64,000 nt of DNA from Neomelitea salexigens DSM 19753 (GTDB lineage: Bacteria; Pseudomonadota; Gammaproteobacteria; Pseudomonadales; Spongiibacteraceae): positions 13,517 through 77,516 of the forward strand of contig NZ_KE383819.1 in NCBI RefSeq assembly GCF_000422345.1. The letters run 5' to 3'. Of the stretch, positions 1 to 8,228 are shown one piece after another (within the stretch, counting starts at the first letter, position 1; the number at the start of each line of letters is the position of its first letter). Under the pieces are notes generated by a model. The model was given only the letters and a program-made list of their open reading frames with translations, did not search any database and had not been told where the DNA came from. A program made the position numbers and the translations under genes.

Positions 1-204
1 CAAGCACTGCTGCGGATTCGAGGTATCGTCGCAAAGCTCGCCCAATAAGTCAGTGGGGTCGACCGGCAGTTCTGGGGGAGTACCTGGGTCGCCACCGCCA
101 CAGAATGGCGTCTCACTATTCGGGTCAAACGCGCTACAGATCGCATCCTGACCGTCGGTTAAGCACTGTTGTGGATTCGACGCGTCGTCACAGAGCTCGC
201 CCAA
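1..204 (-). repeat. Imperfect in-frame tandem repeat, 159-bp period
   Basis: Bases 1-45 and 160-204 are near-identical and encode LGELCDD(A/T)SNPQQCL in the partial lipoprotein. The offset is 159 bp, which is 53 codons, so it is an in-frame protein repeat with two conserved Cys per unit. More copies may lie beyond the window edge. Confidence 0.75.
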
Positions 205-2007
205 AACCTCCTCTATCTGCGATGGCAATTCCGGCTCACCCTCCAAGGGCAAGAGGCACTGTGTTTCAGGGTCTTGGTCGGCACAGGCCTGCAGCTGGCT
301 AAAGACCTCCTCAAATTGCTCCGGATTCGGGGAGAAATCCTCGTACGGCAACGGGCACGCTGTATCGGGGTCGCCGTCAGTACAAATTGCAAAACACTGC
401 TGGTAGGTACCGGGATCCGCTGGATCACAAACCGCAGGCGCGGGAGCAACAAAGACGCTGACATGGTCGTCCGCACTGAGTGCGCCATCACTCACGGTTA
501 CTTTGAATGTCAGGGTTCTTGACTCGCTAACGTCTGGTGCCGTGAAACTGGCGACCTTTGTATCGGCACCGGTGAGTTGGATATCCGTATCGTCAGTCTG
601 CTCCCAAGAATAGCTAAGCTCGTCGCCATCGGCGTCACTTGAAGCGCTGGCGTCGAGAGTGACACTCTCGCCGGATATCGCATTCTGGTCATCGCCTGCA
701 TTGGCAACAGGAGACACATTCTCTGGCTCAGTATCCTCAGGGCTTACGTTGATCGTGATGTCATCAAAATCGGTCGCCGATTCGTTATCCGAAACCGTTA
801 GGCGAAAACGCAGCTGAGTAATTACCTCAACGGTGGGCGCCGTGAAGCTGGCCTCAGCGGTATCGCCATTTTGCAGGGCAACACCATTACTAACCGTGTT
901 TCCATCCTCGTCGATTTGCGACCAGCTATAACTTGTTATTTGACCATCTAGGTCTTCACTATTACTGCCGTCGAGTACAACAACTTCGCCTGACTCAACG
1001 TTTTGGTCGACACCGGCATTGGCGACAGGCCGTGCATTTCCACCACCACTACTGTCGCGCACCAACACAGCAACGGTATCGCTGGCTCGATCGCCGTCGT
1101 TGTCTGTCGCCGTTAATGAAAAATAAAAGATTCTGTCTTGATCGACTTCCGGAGCGGTGAAGCTGGGCGTTAAGGACCCGGGATTATCGATTTCGATGCC
1201 GCCATTAATCGCAACACCGTTGCGGTCAGTCTGTTGCCAGAGCGTGCCCGTAACATTACCGTCGTTATCTTGTGCGCTTCCCTGTAGGGTGACGCTGCCA
1301 GCTTCAGCAACGATCAGGTCAGCACCAGCACTGACGATCGGCAGCTCATTGATATTGCCGGTGCGTCGCTGCTCTTCGGTGTCTTTTACTTCGCTTCGAG
1401 CCGCGTCCTCGTCGACAATATTACTTTCACTGCAGGCGGGTATTCCTCTCGCCGCTTTTACTTCGCAGATAAATTTCACTGCCGGTTTATCGCTGTCGGA
1501 AAACATATCCGGGTCAGTGAAGTCGATGCTATTGACGTAAGCACCAACTTTTTGGGCTGCCTCTGACGGAATTTGTATACCGTTGCCACTATCGCCATCC
1601 ACGTCCAAAGACTGGAGCAGGCGCGCCAGGTTTACGACCGCCGGAAAGTCATCCATTACCTCATCAGTGCTGCTGCCACTGTTCGCCGCTGCCCGAGCAC
1701 CGTCAACAAGATCCAGCAAGGTAATGATGGCGGCCCCTTGCGCACTCCCTAGCGAAAGCCCCCCAAGCCGGAAAGAAACGGCATCGCCCTGGCGGTAGGA
1801 AAATACCCCATTCACATTGGTGAGACCGCTGATCGACGAGCTGCTAACGAAGCCCGCACCCTTAACCGGGCTATCTATCAGCCGACCCTGTTCGATAGGT
1901 TTGGGTGATGTTGTCCCGCCACCAGAATTAGAGCTTGAGGAAGAGGAACCTCCGCAGGCAGCAAGACCAACGGACAATACCGCAATGGCAAACTTTGATA
2001 ATGACAT
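1..2007 (-). CDS. PKD/Ig-like repeat surface lipoprotein (3' end beyond window)
   Basis: An open frame of 669 codons runs from an ATG at 2007 to the window edge without a stop, so the C-terminus is missing. The N-terminus is a lipoprotein signal (MSLSKFAIAVLSVGLAAC, lipobox LAAC, Cys18) followed by a Gly/Ser linker. Residues about 40-85 (SPVKGAGF ... NGVFSYRQGD ... LGGLSLG) resemble the N-terminal module of many gammaproteobacterial repeat lipoproteins. Three PKD/REJ-like beta-sandwich repeats follow at about 220-305, 310-400 and 410-495, each opening with a P(I/V)xxAGxD motif. The last part seen is Cys- and Asp-rich, with a near-identical segment recurring 53 residues apart. It is probably an outer-membrane-anchored adhesin or binding protein; no catalytic motif is visible. 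It is divergent from the peroxiredoxin-like gene. Confidence 0.85.
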   Translation of the reverse strand, partial: MSLSKFAIAVLSVGLAACGGSSSSSSNSGGGTTSPKPIEQGRLIDSPVKGAGFVSSSSISGLTNVNGVFSYRQGDAVSFRLGGLSLGSAQGAAIITLLDLVDGARAAANSGSSTDEVMDDFPAVVNLARLLQSLDVDGDSGNGIQIPSEAAQKVGAYVNSIDFTDPDMFSDSDKPAVKFICEVKAARGIPACSESNIVDEDAARSEVKDTEEQRRTGNINELPIVSAGADLIVAEAGSVTLQGSAQDNDGNVTGTLWQQTDRNGVAINGGIEIDNPGSLTPSFTAPEVDQDRIFYFSLTATDNDGDRASDTVAVLVRDSSGGGNARPVANAGVDQNVESGEVVVLDGSNSEDLDGQITSYSWSQIDEDGNTVSNGVALQNGDTAEASFTAPTVEVITQLRFRLTVSDNESATDFDDITINVSPEDTEPENVSPVANAGDDQNAISGESVTLDASASSDADGDELSYSWEQTDDTDIQLTGADTKVASFTAPDVSESRTLTFKVTVSDGALSADDHVSVFVAPAPAVCDPADPGTYQQCFAICTDGDPDTACPLPYEDFSPNPEQFEEVFSQLQACADQDPETQCLLPLEGEPELPSQIEEVLGELCDDASNPQQCLTDGQDAICSAFDPNSETPFCGGGDPGTPPELPVDPTDLLGELCDDTSNPQQCL

Positions 2008-2272
2008 ATGAACCCCGGTTGGGCCGGAAGGCCTGTTTCTTATTGAAACATTCAAAATGTCTACCTGCGCAATCAAGGCGAGGTCTGACATTTCATTATT
2101 ATTTTTCTAAACTTTTACGTTAAGTTGCACAGCAGGTCAAGAATCGTGCCGTAGCACCAAAGAGGAAAGGTAATTTCTGTGAGCCAATCGCACAATCGTG
2201 CGGCGGGTGTAACAAAGTGGGGACTTGTGCGTCACACAGGTCGATAAGTATAACCTTAACGTTGGAGACTGT

Positions 2273-2818
2273 ATGACAATTCTAGCCGGCGACCGCGCCC
2301 TACCTCTACGTCTGACCGCCATAAATGGTAAGGAGTTCGACACAGCCAGCTTAGCAGGCCGACCGTATATGCTGTCGTTCTTTCGCTTTGCCAGCTGCCC
2401 TTTTTGCAATATGCGGGTTCATGAACTGGTAAAGCGTTTCGATGAATTTACTAACGATTTTACGGTGGTCGCGGTGTTTGACTCACCGCTGGACAACCTT
2501 CAGGAGCACGCGGCAGACCATCACGCCCCCTTCCCGATACTCGCCGATGAAACCGGCCAATACTACGAGCGCTACTCGGTGCAACGCTCAATACTCGGGG
2601 TGATAAAAGGTATGTTGACGCGCTTGCCCACAGCGATACGCGGTATGTGCAAAGGCTATGTGCCGACCACAATCAAAGGCAGCATGACAACCATGCCAGC
2701 CAATTTTTTAATTGACCGCGACGGCATTGTTCGCGTTGCTCACTATGGCAAAGACGAGGGCGACCACCTGCCCTTCGATGATCTGCTAGCTTTTTGTGCC
2801 ACCCAGGACAAAGCCTAG
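2273..2818 (+). CDS. Peroxiredoxin-like (AhpC/TSA) thioredoxin-fold protein
   Basis: The 181-residue protein has a thioredoxin-like fold of the AhpC/TSA peroxiredoxin-like group. It carries a CPFC active-site pair in FFRFASCPFCNMRVHEL, a downstream ILADE segment, and the cis-Pro region TTMPANFLIDRDGIVR. It probably reduces peroxides or protein thiols in the cytosol, since no signal peptide is seen. I chose the ATG at 2273 because GGAG at 2264-2267 lies 5 bases upstream; an upstream TTG at 2225 would add 16 residues with no better ribosome site. The stop overlaps by 3 bases the stop of the convergent phosphatase gene. Confidence 0.85.
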   Translation: MTILAGDRALPLRLTAINGKEFDTASLAGRPYMLSFFRFASCPFCNMRVHELVKRFDEFTNDFTVVAVFDSPLDNLQEHAADHHAPFPILADETGQYYERYSVQRSILGVIKGMLTRLPTAIRGMCKGYVPTTIKGSMTTMPANFLIDRDGIVRVAHYGKDEGDHLPFDDLLAFCATQDKA

Positions 2819-4317
2819 CAGTGTCTTAAATCGTGGCGATTTCGCTCGCGAGTATGCCGGGAGATTGCCTCGTAATCGGCGAGCAGGATGTCACTACTGC
2901 GAGCCGGCTTGGCGCACAATTGGCAAGCAATTTGCGGCTTGGCGCTTATCTCGAAGCTGTCCTGCAGTGAAAAGTCGCCGGTAATGTACTGCCGTCCTCC
3001 ATCGCTCAGGTCCAGCGGCGGCGAGCCATAATACTCGCCGCGAATCTTTCCGGGGCTAACCGCATAGCGGCAAAAACCAACGCCGATAAATTCAGCCGCA
3101 GACCAAATTTGCGGGCCATTTTCATCGAACAGGCGAATAGAGGCGCCACCCGTTCCCACCAGTACCTGCACATAACCAAGAGGGTTAGGCAGCCCCAGCC
3201 CCATAGGCTTGGAGCGCTGATACACATGGTCGTGACCCACCGCTAACAGGTCGACGCCATAGCGCAGCATAATGTTCTCTTCTAGCGCCACCAATGTGGG
3301 GTTAGCCGGGCTGCGACCGAGCTGATCCGTCCAGATTGTGTAGTGCTGCATAACAACGATAAAGTCGATCTCACCACGCGCTCGACGCAGTGCTGCCTGA
3401 GCCAGGTCGACCTCAATATTGATAATCTCTTCAACGAGGGTGCCGTCGTTGATCAAGGCCCCGGCCGTTGTCACAAGAAAATGTACGCGGTTGTAGTCGA
3501 AGGAATAGAACGAGCTGCCGGGGCTCCCCTGACCAATCACCGAGCTCAAGGGTTTGGGCGGGTGAGTAAAGCGGTTTTTAAAAGCCTCGCCACCAAAATC
3601 TTTTTGCTCGTGATTGCCCGGCGCGGTCATGGTAATGCGGTGAGCCAGCAGCGGCTCCATTTGCTCAAACCAGGTATCCCAGATTGGCTGGTCGCCATTC
3701 GCGTAGCTGAGATCCCCCGCAATCATAATGAGGTCTGCGGGTGTTTTTAGTACTTCCGCCGTCAGTTGCTGGGGTAGATCGCCAATACCGTGGTCGCCAA
3801 AATGGATAAAGCTCCACTCGTCCCGCGGCGACGGCGCAACCACATACACCGGAGACCAACCGCCCTCATCTGACCCCACGCGGTAACGCATAGGCTTTTC
3901 AGCATCAATCCCTGCCGCCGTGGCGCGGTGAGTAAAGCTCTCCACCCCCGGCGTTTCGTCGGCACTCGCATCGACGAAGTGCTCGAACACCTGCTCGGCG
4001 ATATCTGCCTCGCTCATGCTCTCTTCAACTACACCAAACTCCAAGCGAGACTGCGGCGGTTCAAGGCCATCGGTAAACCACGTTACCGTGCGCGAGGTGT
4101 GGCTGTCGCCAACAAAGCTGAGGTGCAAACCTCTTGGCGGGATGGGGCCCGGCTCGGCACTATCGGGTATCGGCTCAGGCTGCGGGTCCGGGGGAAGTGG
4201 CGAATCGACAGGGCCGCTGCTTGATGAGCTGCCCGAGGAGCCCCCACACGCGCTTAGGGCCAACCCTGCCATGCTGCCCGCCAAAAAACGGCGACGACTT
4301 AAACTGCTTGAAGACAC
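2815..4317 (-). CDS. Tat-exported purple acid phosphatase-like metallophosphoesterase lipoprotein
   Basis: The 500-residue protein has a twin-arginine signal (SRRRFLAG) ending in a lipobox (LSAC, Cys24), so it is exported folded and lipidated. After a Ser/Pro linker comes a fibronectin-like N-terminal domain (LHLSFVGDSHTSRTVTWFTDG). The metallophosphoesterase domain shows the purple acid phosphatase metal motifs in order: FGDHG, GDLSYANG, APGNHEQ, VVMQHYTIW and VGHDHVYQRS. The family hydrolyses phosphoesters with a dinuclear Fe-metal centre; the substrate here is unknown. It is the last gene of the heme/TonB cluster, 93 bp after the receptor. A GTG start at 4317 fits a strong ribosome site better than a TTG at 4362. 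Confidence 0.85.
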   Translation of the reverse strand: MSSSSLSRRRFLAGSMAGLALSACGGSSGSSSSSGPVDSPLPPDPQPEPIPDSAEPGPIPPRGLHLSFVGDSHTSRTVTWFTDGLEPPQSRLEFGVVEESMSEADIAEQVFEHFVDASADETPGVESFTHRATAAGIDAEKPMRYRVGSDEGGWSPVYVVAPSPRDEWSFIHFGDHGIGDLPQQLTAEVLKTPADLIMIAGDLSYANGDQPIWDTWFEQMEPLLAHRITMTAPGNHEQKDFGGEAFKNRFTHPPKPLSSVIGQGSPGSSFYSFDYNRVHFLVTTAGALINDGTLVEEIINIEVDLAQAALRRARGEIDFIVVMQHYTIWTDQLGRSPANPTLVALEENIMLRYGVDLLAVGHDHVYQRSKPMGLGLPNPLGYVQVLVGTGGASIRLFDENGPQIWSAAEFIGVGFCRYAVSPGKIRGEYYGSPPLDLSDGGRQYITGDFSLQDSFEISAKPQIACQLCAKPARSSDILLADYEAISRHTRERNRHDLRHC

Positions 4318-4322
4318 AACGG

Positions 4323-4329
4323 CTCCCCC
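4323..4329 (-). promoter_or_regulatory. Ribosome binding site that sets the phosphatase start
   Basis: GGGGGAG on the minus strand lies 5 bases before the GTG at 4317-4315. It supports a start that leaves the Tat motif at residues 8-13, as is usual, instead of 15 residues further in. Confidence 0.65.
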
Positions 4330-4410
4330 GATATCAAGATCGCGGGAAGTGTAGGTGGTCAATATGAAAATCTGGTGACAGCCCAGTAACTGTCGCCAGA
4401 AAACGCCGAT

Positions 4411-6681
4411 TTAGAAAAAGGCCTTAAAGTCGACCCCGTAGGTGAGTGGATCAACAATGCCCACGTGGTAGGTGCCCAGTACATCGCCGGTTAAACCACC
4501 GGGCTGCGAAACCCGCTCGTTCTCCAATAAGTTTTTGCCCCACACCGCAAACTCATAGCCCCCTGACGGGGTGATAAAACTCACGCGGGCATTGAGCAGC
4601 TCAGTATCATCGCCGTAACCGGGGACCCGGTTAAACTCATCCAAGTGGTCCTCGTTCTCGCGGTCTGTATTCTCCTCGTACACATAGTCGAGGTGAAACA
4701 GCAGGGTACCCGCAGCGAGCTCTGGCGACCAATCTAGGGTGAGCGTGTATTCCTGAGGTGTTGTCGCGGAACGATTGTCGGCGGTAACAAAATTACCCTG
4801 CGCATCGTAGTGTGCCTCGCGGCTGGACTCCTGCTCGCGGTAGGTGTAAATCACGCCAAAGCGGAGCGACTCGGTGGCCAACCAATCTAAGGTGAGCTCA
4901 ACGCCGCTGATATCTTCATCCGTGTTAATCACCGTCGGCACCGCTGCGCCACTGCCCGGCTTCTGCGACTCAATAGCCTCCTGACGGTCGTCGATGGTCA
5001 TTTGGAATAGCGCCAACTGCGTTCGAATCGTCGTGGCTAAAAAGTCGCCTTTTATCCCCAGCTCATAGTTGTTAACGACCTCTGGTTCCAGAGGAACATC
5101 CCCAGAGCCGGGGTTTAACGAGTCGTAGCCACCAGACTTGTAACCCGTAGAGTAACTGGCGAAGGCCATCGCTCCCTCGGCCAGCTGATAGTTCGCAACC
5201 AGGCGGCCGGTAATTTTGTCCCAGCTTTCGCTGGCACGCTCAACACCATTGGTGTTGAAGAAAAAGTTTTCCCCTTGTAATTGCGACAGCGGGAAATCGG
5301 TAAGCGGTGCATCCCAGCTGAACTGCTTGTCATCTTTGCTGTAGCGCAAACCGGCTAGAATATTCAGCCGGTCCGTTACCGTAAAATCAACGTCTGAGTA
5401 TACGCCGTAGTTTTCAAAGCCACCGATATTGGTCATCGTCTCGGTAACATAATTACCGGCAATCACCCCTCCGATTAACGAGTTGAGCACGTTGGCGGGC
5501 AGGCCCAACATGTCGGAGGCCAGCTCGACGACAGCGCCGTAACTAAAGGTTAACGCGGTGAGCTGGTAGGTATCTTCAGTGCTGTAGTTAACACCGAAAA
5601 CCATGTCGACATTTTCCAGCGCGATATTGAGCTGCGCCTCGAGATAGCTGATATCGGAGTCTTCGATGTTGTTGGTATCTACATAAACATCTTCAACGGC
5701 AGTACCGTCTTCATCTTGCAAGTTATAGGTTTCGAATTCGCGGTGGCTAGCGATCAGACTCAAGGTACTGGCATCGTTCACATCAAACCAGAGTTTGCCG
5801 ACCACGCCATACATATCGCGACGCTCTCCGGGCTTGCGCGCATCGGTACTCACTTTCCTATCCGTTGGGTCGGGAAAATCCGCGTATTGCTCGCTAATCC
5901 CCATCATCGCCTGCGGGCCGTTATCGACCTTGTCGTAATCCGCGGATAGCTGCATACGCAGCCGATCGCTGGCCTGCCACAACAGTGCTACTTTGGCGAA
6001 TTGGTTATCCTGCTCTCGCGGGTCCGGTCGCGATGGCCCCTTATTGTCGACCACGGCATCGCGCTGGTTGTGCAGCACATTGACTCGCAAAGCCAGATTG
6101 TCGCTCAGCGGCACATTCCCCATGCCCTCAATGCGAACGAGGCCGTAATTCCCGAGCTTCGCGGACAGAAATCCCTCGCGCGCCTCAAGGTCGGGAAGGT
6201 TGGAAACGAAGCTGACCACACCTGCTGCGGCATTACGCCCAAACAGCGTGCCCTGCGGGCCTTTCAAAACCTCGACACGGTCCATATCTGAAAATGGTAC
6301 CGTTATCGCCGCGCGAGGAAGGTAGACACCATCCAAGAACGTGGCGACGGAGGGGTCGCCACCGGTACTGATGTTAGAACTTTCAATACCGCGGATCACA
6401 AAAGAGGACTGGGTAACACCGCCAGCATCCTGAATGTTAGTCCCCACTTTCAAGCCGGGAATATAGGCTTGAATGTCGGTCATGGTTAAGGCCCCGGTAT
6501 TTTCCAGATCCTGGGTACTGAAGGTATCCACGGTTACCGGCACCGTCATGGCACTCTGCTCCCGCTTCTGCGCGGTGACCACAACTTCCTCCAGGGCGAG
6601 GTTGTTTGCCGCCTGCGCGCCTGTTGCCACGGCGGTCGCGGCGATTGCTGCGCCTATTCGCGCTCGATGCCCTGCCTTCAT
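4411..6681 (-). CDS. TonB-dependent outer-membrane receptor
   Basis: The 756-residue protein has a signal peptide (cleavage near ATGAQAA), a TonB-box-like EEVVVTAQKR segment, a plug domain (DIQAYIPGLKV ... FVIRGIESS ... FLDGVYLPR ... RVEVLKGPQGTLFGRNAAAGVVSFVS) and a long barrel ending in Phe (GVDFKAFF), as expected for outer-membrane insertion. Receptors of this iron-complex or 'other outer membrane receptor' type import siderophores, glycans, vitamins or hydrophobic compounds; the ligand cannot be read from sequence. GAGGGT lies just before the ATG. It is the fourth gene of the minus-strand cytochrome/beta-helix cluster, so its cargo may be the substrate of the upstream periplasmic redox proteins. 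Confidence 0.93.
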   Translation of the reverse strand: MKAGHRARIGAAIAATAVATGAQAANNLALEEVVVTAQKREQSAMTVPVTVDTFSTQDLENTGALTMTDIQAYIPGLKVGTNIQDAGGVTQSSFVIRGIESSNISTGGDPSVATFLDGVYLPRAAITVPFSDMDRVEVLKGPQGTLFGRNAAAGVVSFVSNLPDLEAREGFLSAKLGNYGLVRIEGMGNVPLSDNLALRVNVLHNQRDAVVDNKGPSRPDPREQDNQFAKVALLWQASDRLRMQLSADYDKVDNGPQAMMGISEQYADFPDPTDRKVSTDARKPGERRDMYGVVGKLWFDVNDASTLSLIASHREFETYNLQDEDGTAVEDVYVDTNNIEDSDISYLEAQLNIALENVDMVFGVNYSTEDTYQLTALTFSYGAVVELASDMLGLPANVLNSLIGGVIAGNYVTETMTNIGGFENYGVYSDVDFTVTDRLNILAGLRYSKDDKQFSWDAPLTDFPLSQLQGENFFFNTNGVERASESWDKITGRLVANYQLAEGAMAFASYSTGYKSGGYDSLNPGSGDVPLEPEVVNNYELGIKGDFLATTIRTQLALFQMTIDDRQEAIESQKPGSGAAVPTVINTDEDISGVELTLDWLATESLRFGVIYTYREQESSREAHYDAQGNFVTADNRSATTPQEYTLTLDWSPELAAGTLLFHLDYVYEENTDRENEDHLDEFNRVPGYGDDTELLNARVSFITPSGGYEFAVWGKNLLENERVSQPGGLTGDVLGTYHVGIVDPLTYGVDFKAFF

Positions 6682-6739
6682 GCTTTACCCTCTTCGCTTC
6701 TCACCATGCTGCGCGGCGGCTTGCATTCGAAAAGAAGAG

Positions 6740-6758
6740 CGGCGTTCTGGTGACGCCG
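6740..6758 (-). terminator. Hairpin between beta-helix gene and TonB receptor gene
   Basis: CGGCGT at 6740-6745 pairs with ACGCCG at 6753-6758 across a 7-base loop. On the minus strand it is followed by a pyrimidine-rich run (CTCTTCTTTT). It may act as a partial terminator or mRNA-stabilising hairpin that lowers receptor expression relative to the upstream cytochrome genes. Confidence 0.4.
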
Positions 6759-6789
6759 TCACAACTCACAAGCCTCGGTCGTTTATCTC

Positions 6790-8187
6790 TTACTTCTCAA
6801 TCTCTAGCATATATTCTGCCACTTTGCGCCTTAAATCCTCCGATAGATGCGATTGAGTTGGCATAGGCGGATAATCCGGACGAATCTTGTGTGGGTCAGC
6901 AATATAATTGGCAATGCCCTCTGGGTTCTTGTGGTACAGGGCTTGGATAGCCAGTGTGGGCGGCCCAATCATCCGCATATTGTAGGCGTGACACCCGGCA
7001 CAAATACCTTGATAAAGCCGCTTAGTACGGTCCTCATCATTTTCGATTTCTCGTGGTGGTGCACCATCAGCAAGCAGGTAGGTATCAATATCGTGCGTAT
7101 TGGTTCGTTCGCACTTGCTCCATTTCTTTAAGCCAAAGGTGATGTACTGTTCTTTTTGCAAGATGCAGTTATCCGGCTCTTGGGCAGAGCCGTTATTGGC
7201 AAAAATATCCGGGCCGCGGCGGGTGAATTGCGTGAGCATGGCCGCTTTAATTTCGGGAACAGGGTCAGTGCCATTGTCATACATTAGGTTATCGAGAATG
7301 GCGATGCGATCCGGGTTCGGCTCAGATTCGGGGTCTGAAGCAATATCGGTAACAAAGCCGAGATCGGTAATTACGATACCCGCCGTCGTGTTACCAGAAA
7401 TGATATTGCCCTCGACGATCACATCGTCCGCCGCCATGATAACCACACCGATACCGCGTGGTACCTTGGCAACAATCGAGCCCGGCGCACCAAAATTTTC
7501 GGTATTGTTATTCACAACAAAGTTGTCGCGCAGGATCACATCGTAGGCGGTTTTAATCGGTAAGCCAGGGGTAATGAATACCAGCAGACCTGCCGTATTG
7601 TTGTGGGCATAGTTGTTTTCAACAATCGCATGCCGGGTGTTTTCAATTTCAATTCCCGCCACGTTGTCAAACACTTCATTGTGGCGAACCACAACGTTGT
7701 CACACATGCCAACATATATCGCCGCATCTTCGATACCACTGAGCACGTTGTATTCAATCAGGCCGTTTTTACCGAACTGAGGGAATATGCCGTAAACGCC
7801 AGTATCAATAACCCGGTTATAGCGGATGACGTAGTTATTACCGGCCTGCCCCATAATGGCATTGCCTTTGTAATGCTTAATGGTCAGCCACTCTACGGTA
7901 ACGTCGTTACCGGAATACAAAATCGCGTCATTGCGTTTGTGCTCGCCGTCGAGTACCGGCCACTCCCCCTCAACCACCACGCCGCGCAGGGTGATATTGT
8001 CCTTATCGATATAGACGCTTTCTTTGTAAGTACCGGGGTGAATTAAAATCACATCCCCAGGGGCAGCCGCGTTCACGGCCTCCTGAATAGATTGGCCATC
8101 TTTCACGGCAAGCTCAGCGGCAAAGGCCGCACCTGAAGTGATTAACAAACACAGCCATAGCGCCAACTTGGCAACGGGCTTTTTCAT
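6790..8187 (-). CDS. Secreted parallel beta-helix protein fused to C-terminal cytochrome c domain
   Basis: The 465-residue protein has a signal peptide (MKKPVAKLALWLCLLITSGA, cleaved near AFAA). Residues about 25-330 form a right-handed parallel beta-helix of NosD/CASH type, with regular N(N/Y)xxxxN turns such as GNDVTVEWLTI, YNVLSGIEDAAIYVG and VRHNEVFDNVAGIEIEN. The last ~75 residues are a c-type cytochrome with one CAGCH heme site (Cys396-His400) and a PPMP segment that may supply the axial Met. Such a helix usually binds or processes carbohydrate; the heme implies electron transfer. AAGGAGC before the ATG at 8187 fixes the start. It lies 41 bp after the MauG-like gene. Confidence 0.88.
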   Translation of the reverse strand: MKKPVAKLALWLCLLITSGAAFAAELAVKDGQSIQEAVNAAAPGDVILIHPGTYKESVYIDKDNITLRGVVVEGEWPVLDGEHKRNDAILYSGNDVTVEWLTIKHYKGNAIMGQAGNNYVIRYNRVIDTGVYGIFPQFGKNGLIEYNVLSGIEDAAIYVGMCDNVVVRHNEVFDNVAGIEIENTRHAIVENNYAHNNTAGLLVFITPGLPIKTAYDVILRDNFVVNNNTENFGAPGSIVAKVPRGIGVVIMAADDVIVEGNIISGNTTAGIVITDLGFVTDIASDPESEPNPDRIAILDNLMYDNGTDPVPEIKAAMLTQFTRRGPDIFANNGSAQEPDNCILQKEQYITFGLKKWSKCERTNTHDIDTYLLADGAPPREIENDEDRTKRLYQGICAGCHAYNMRMIGPPTLAIQALYHKNPEGIANYIADPHKIRPDYPPMPTQSHLSEDLRRKVAEYMLEIEK

Positions 8188-8228
8188 GGTTCTGCTCCTT
8201 AGGTTTTCTACCCAGGCATTGATTGCTA

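Noticed and set aside
2189-2202. CGCAC-AATC-GTGCG hairpin before the peroxiredoxin-like gene
   Set aside because: The 5-bp stem is short, with no U run or conserved spacing to the start, and is expected by chance in a window this size.
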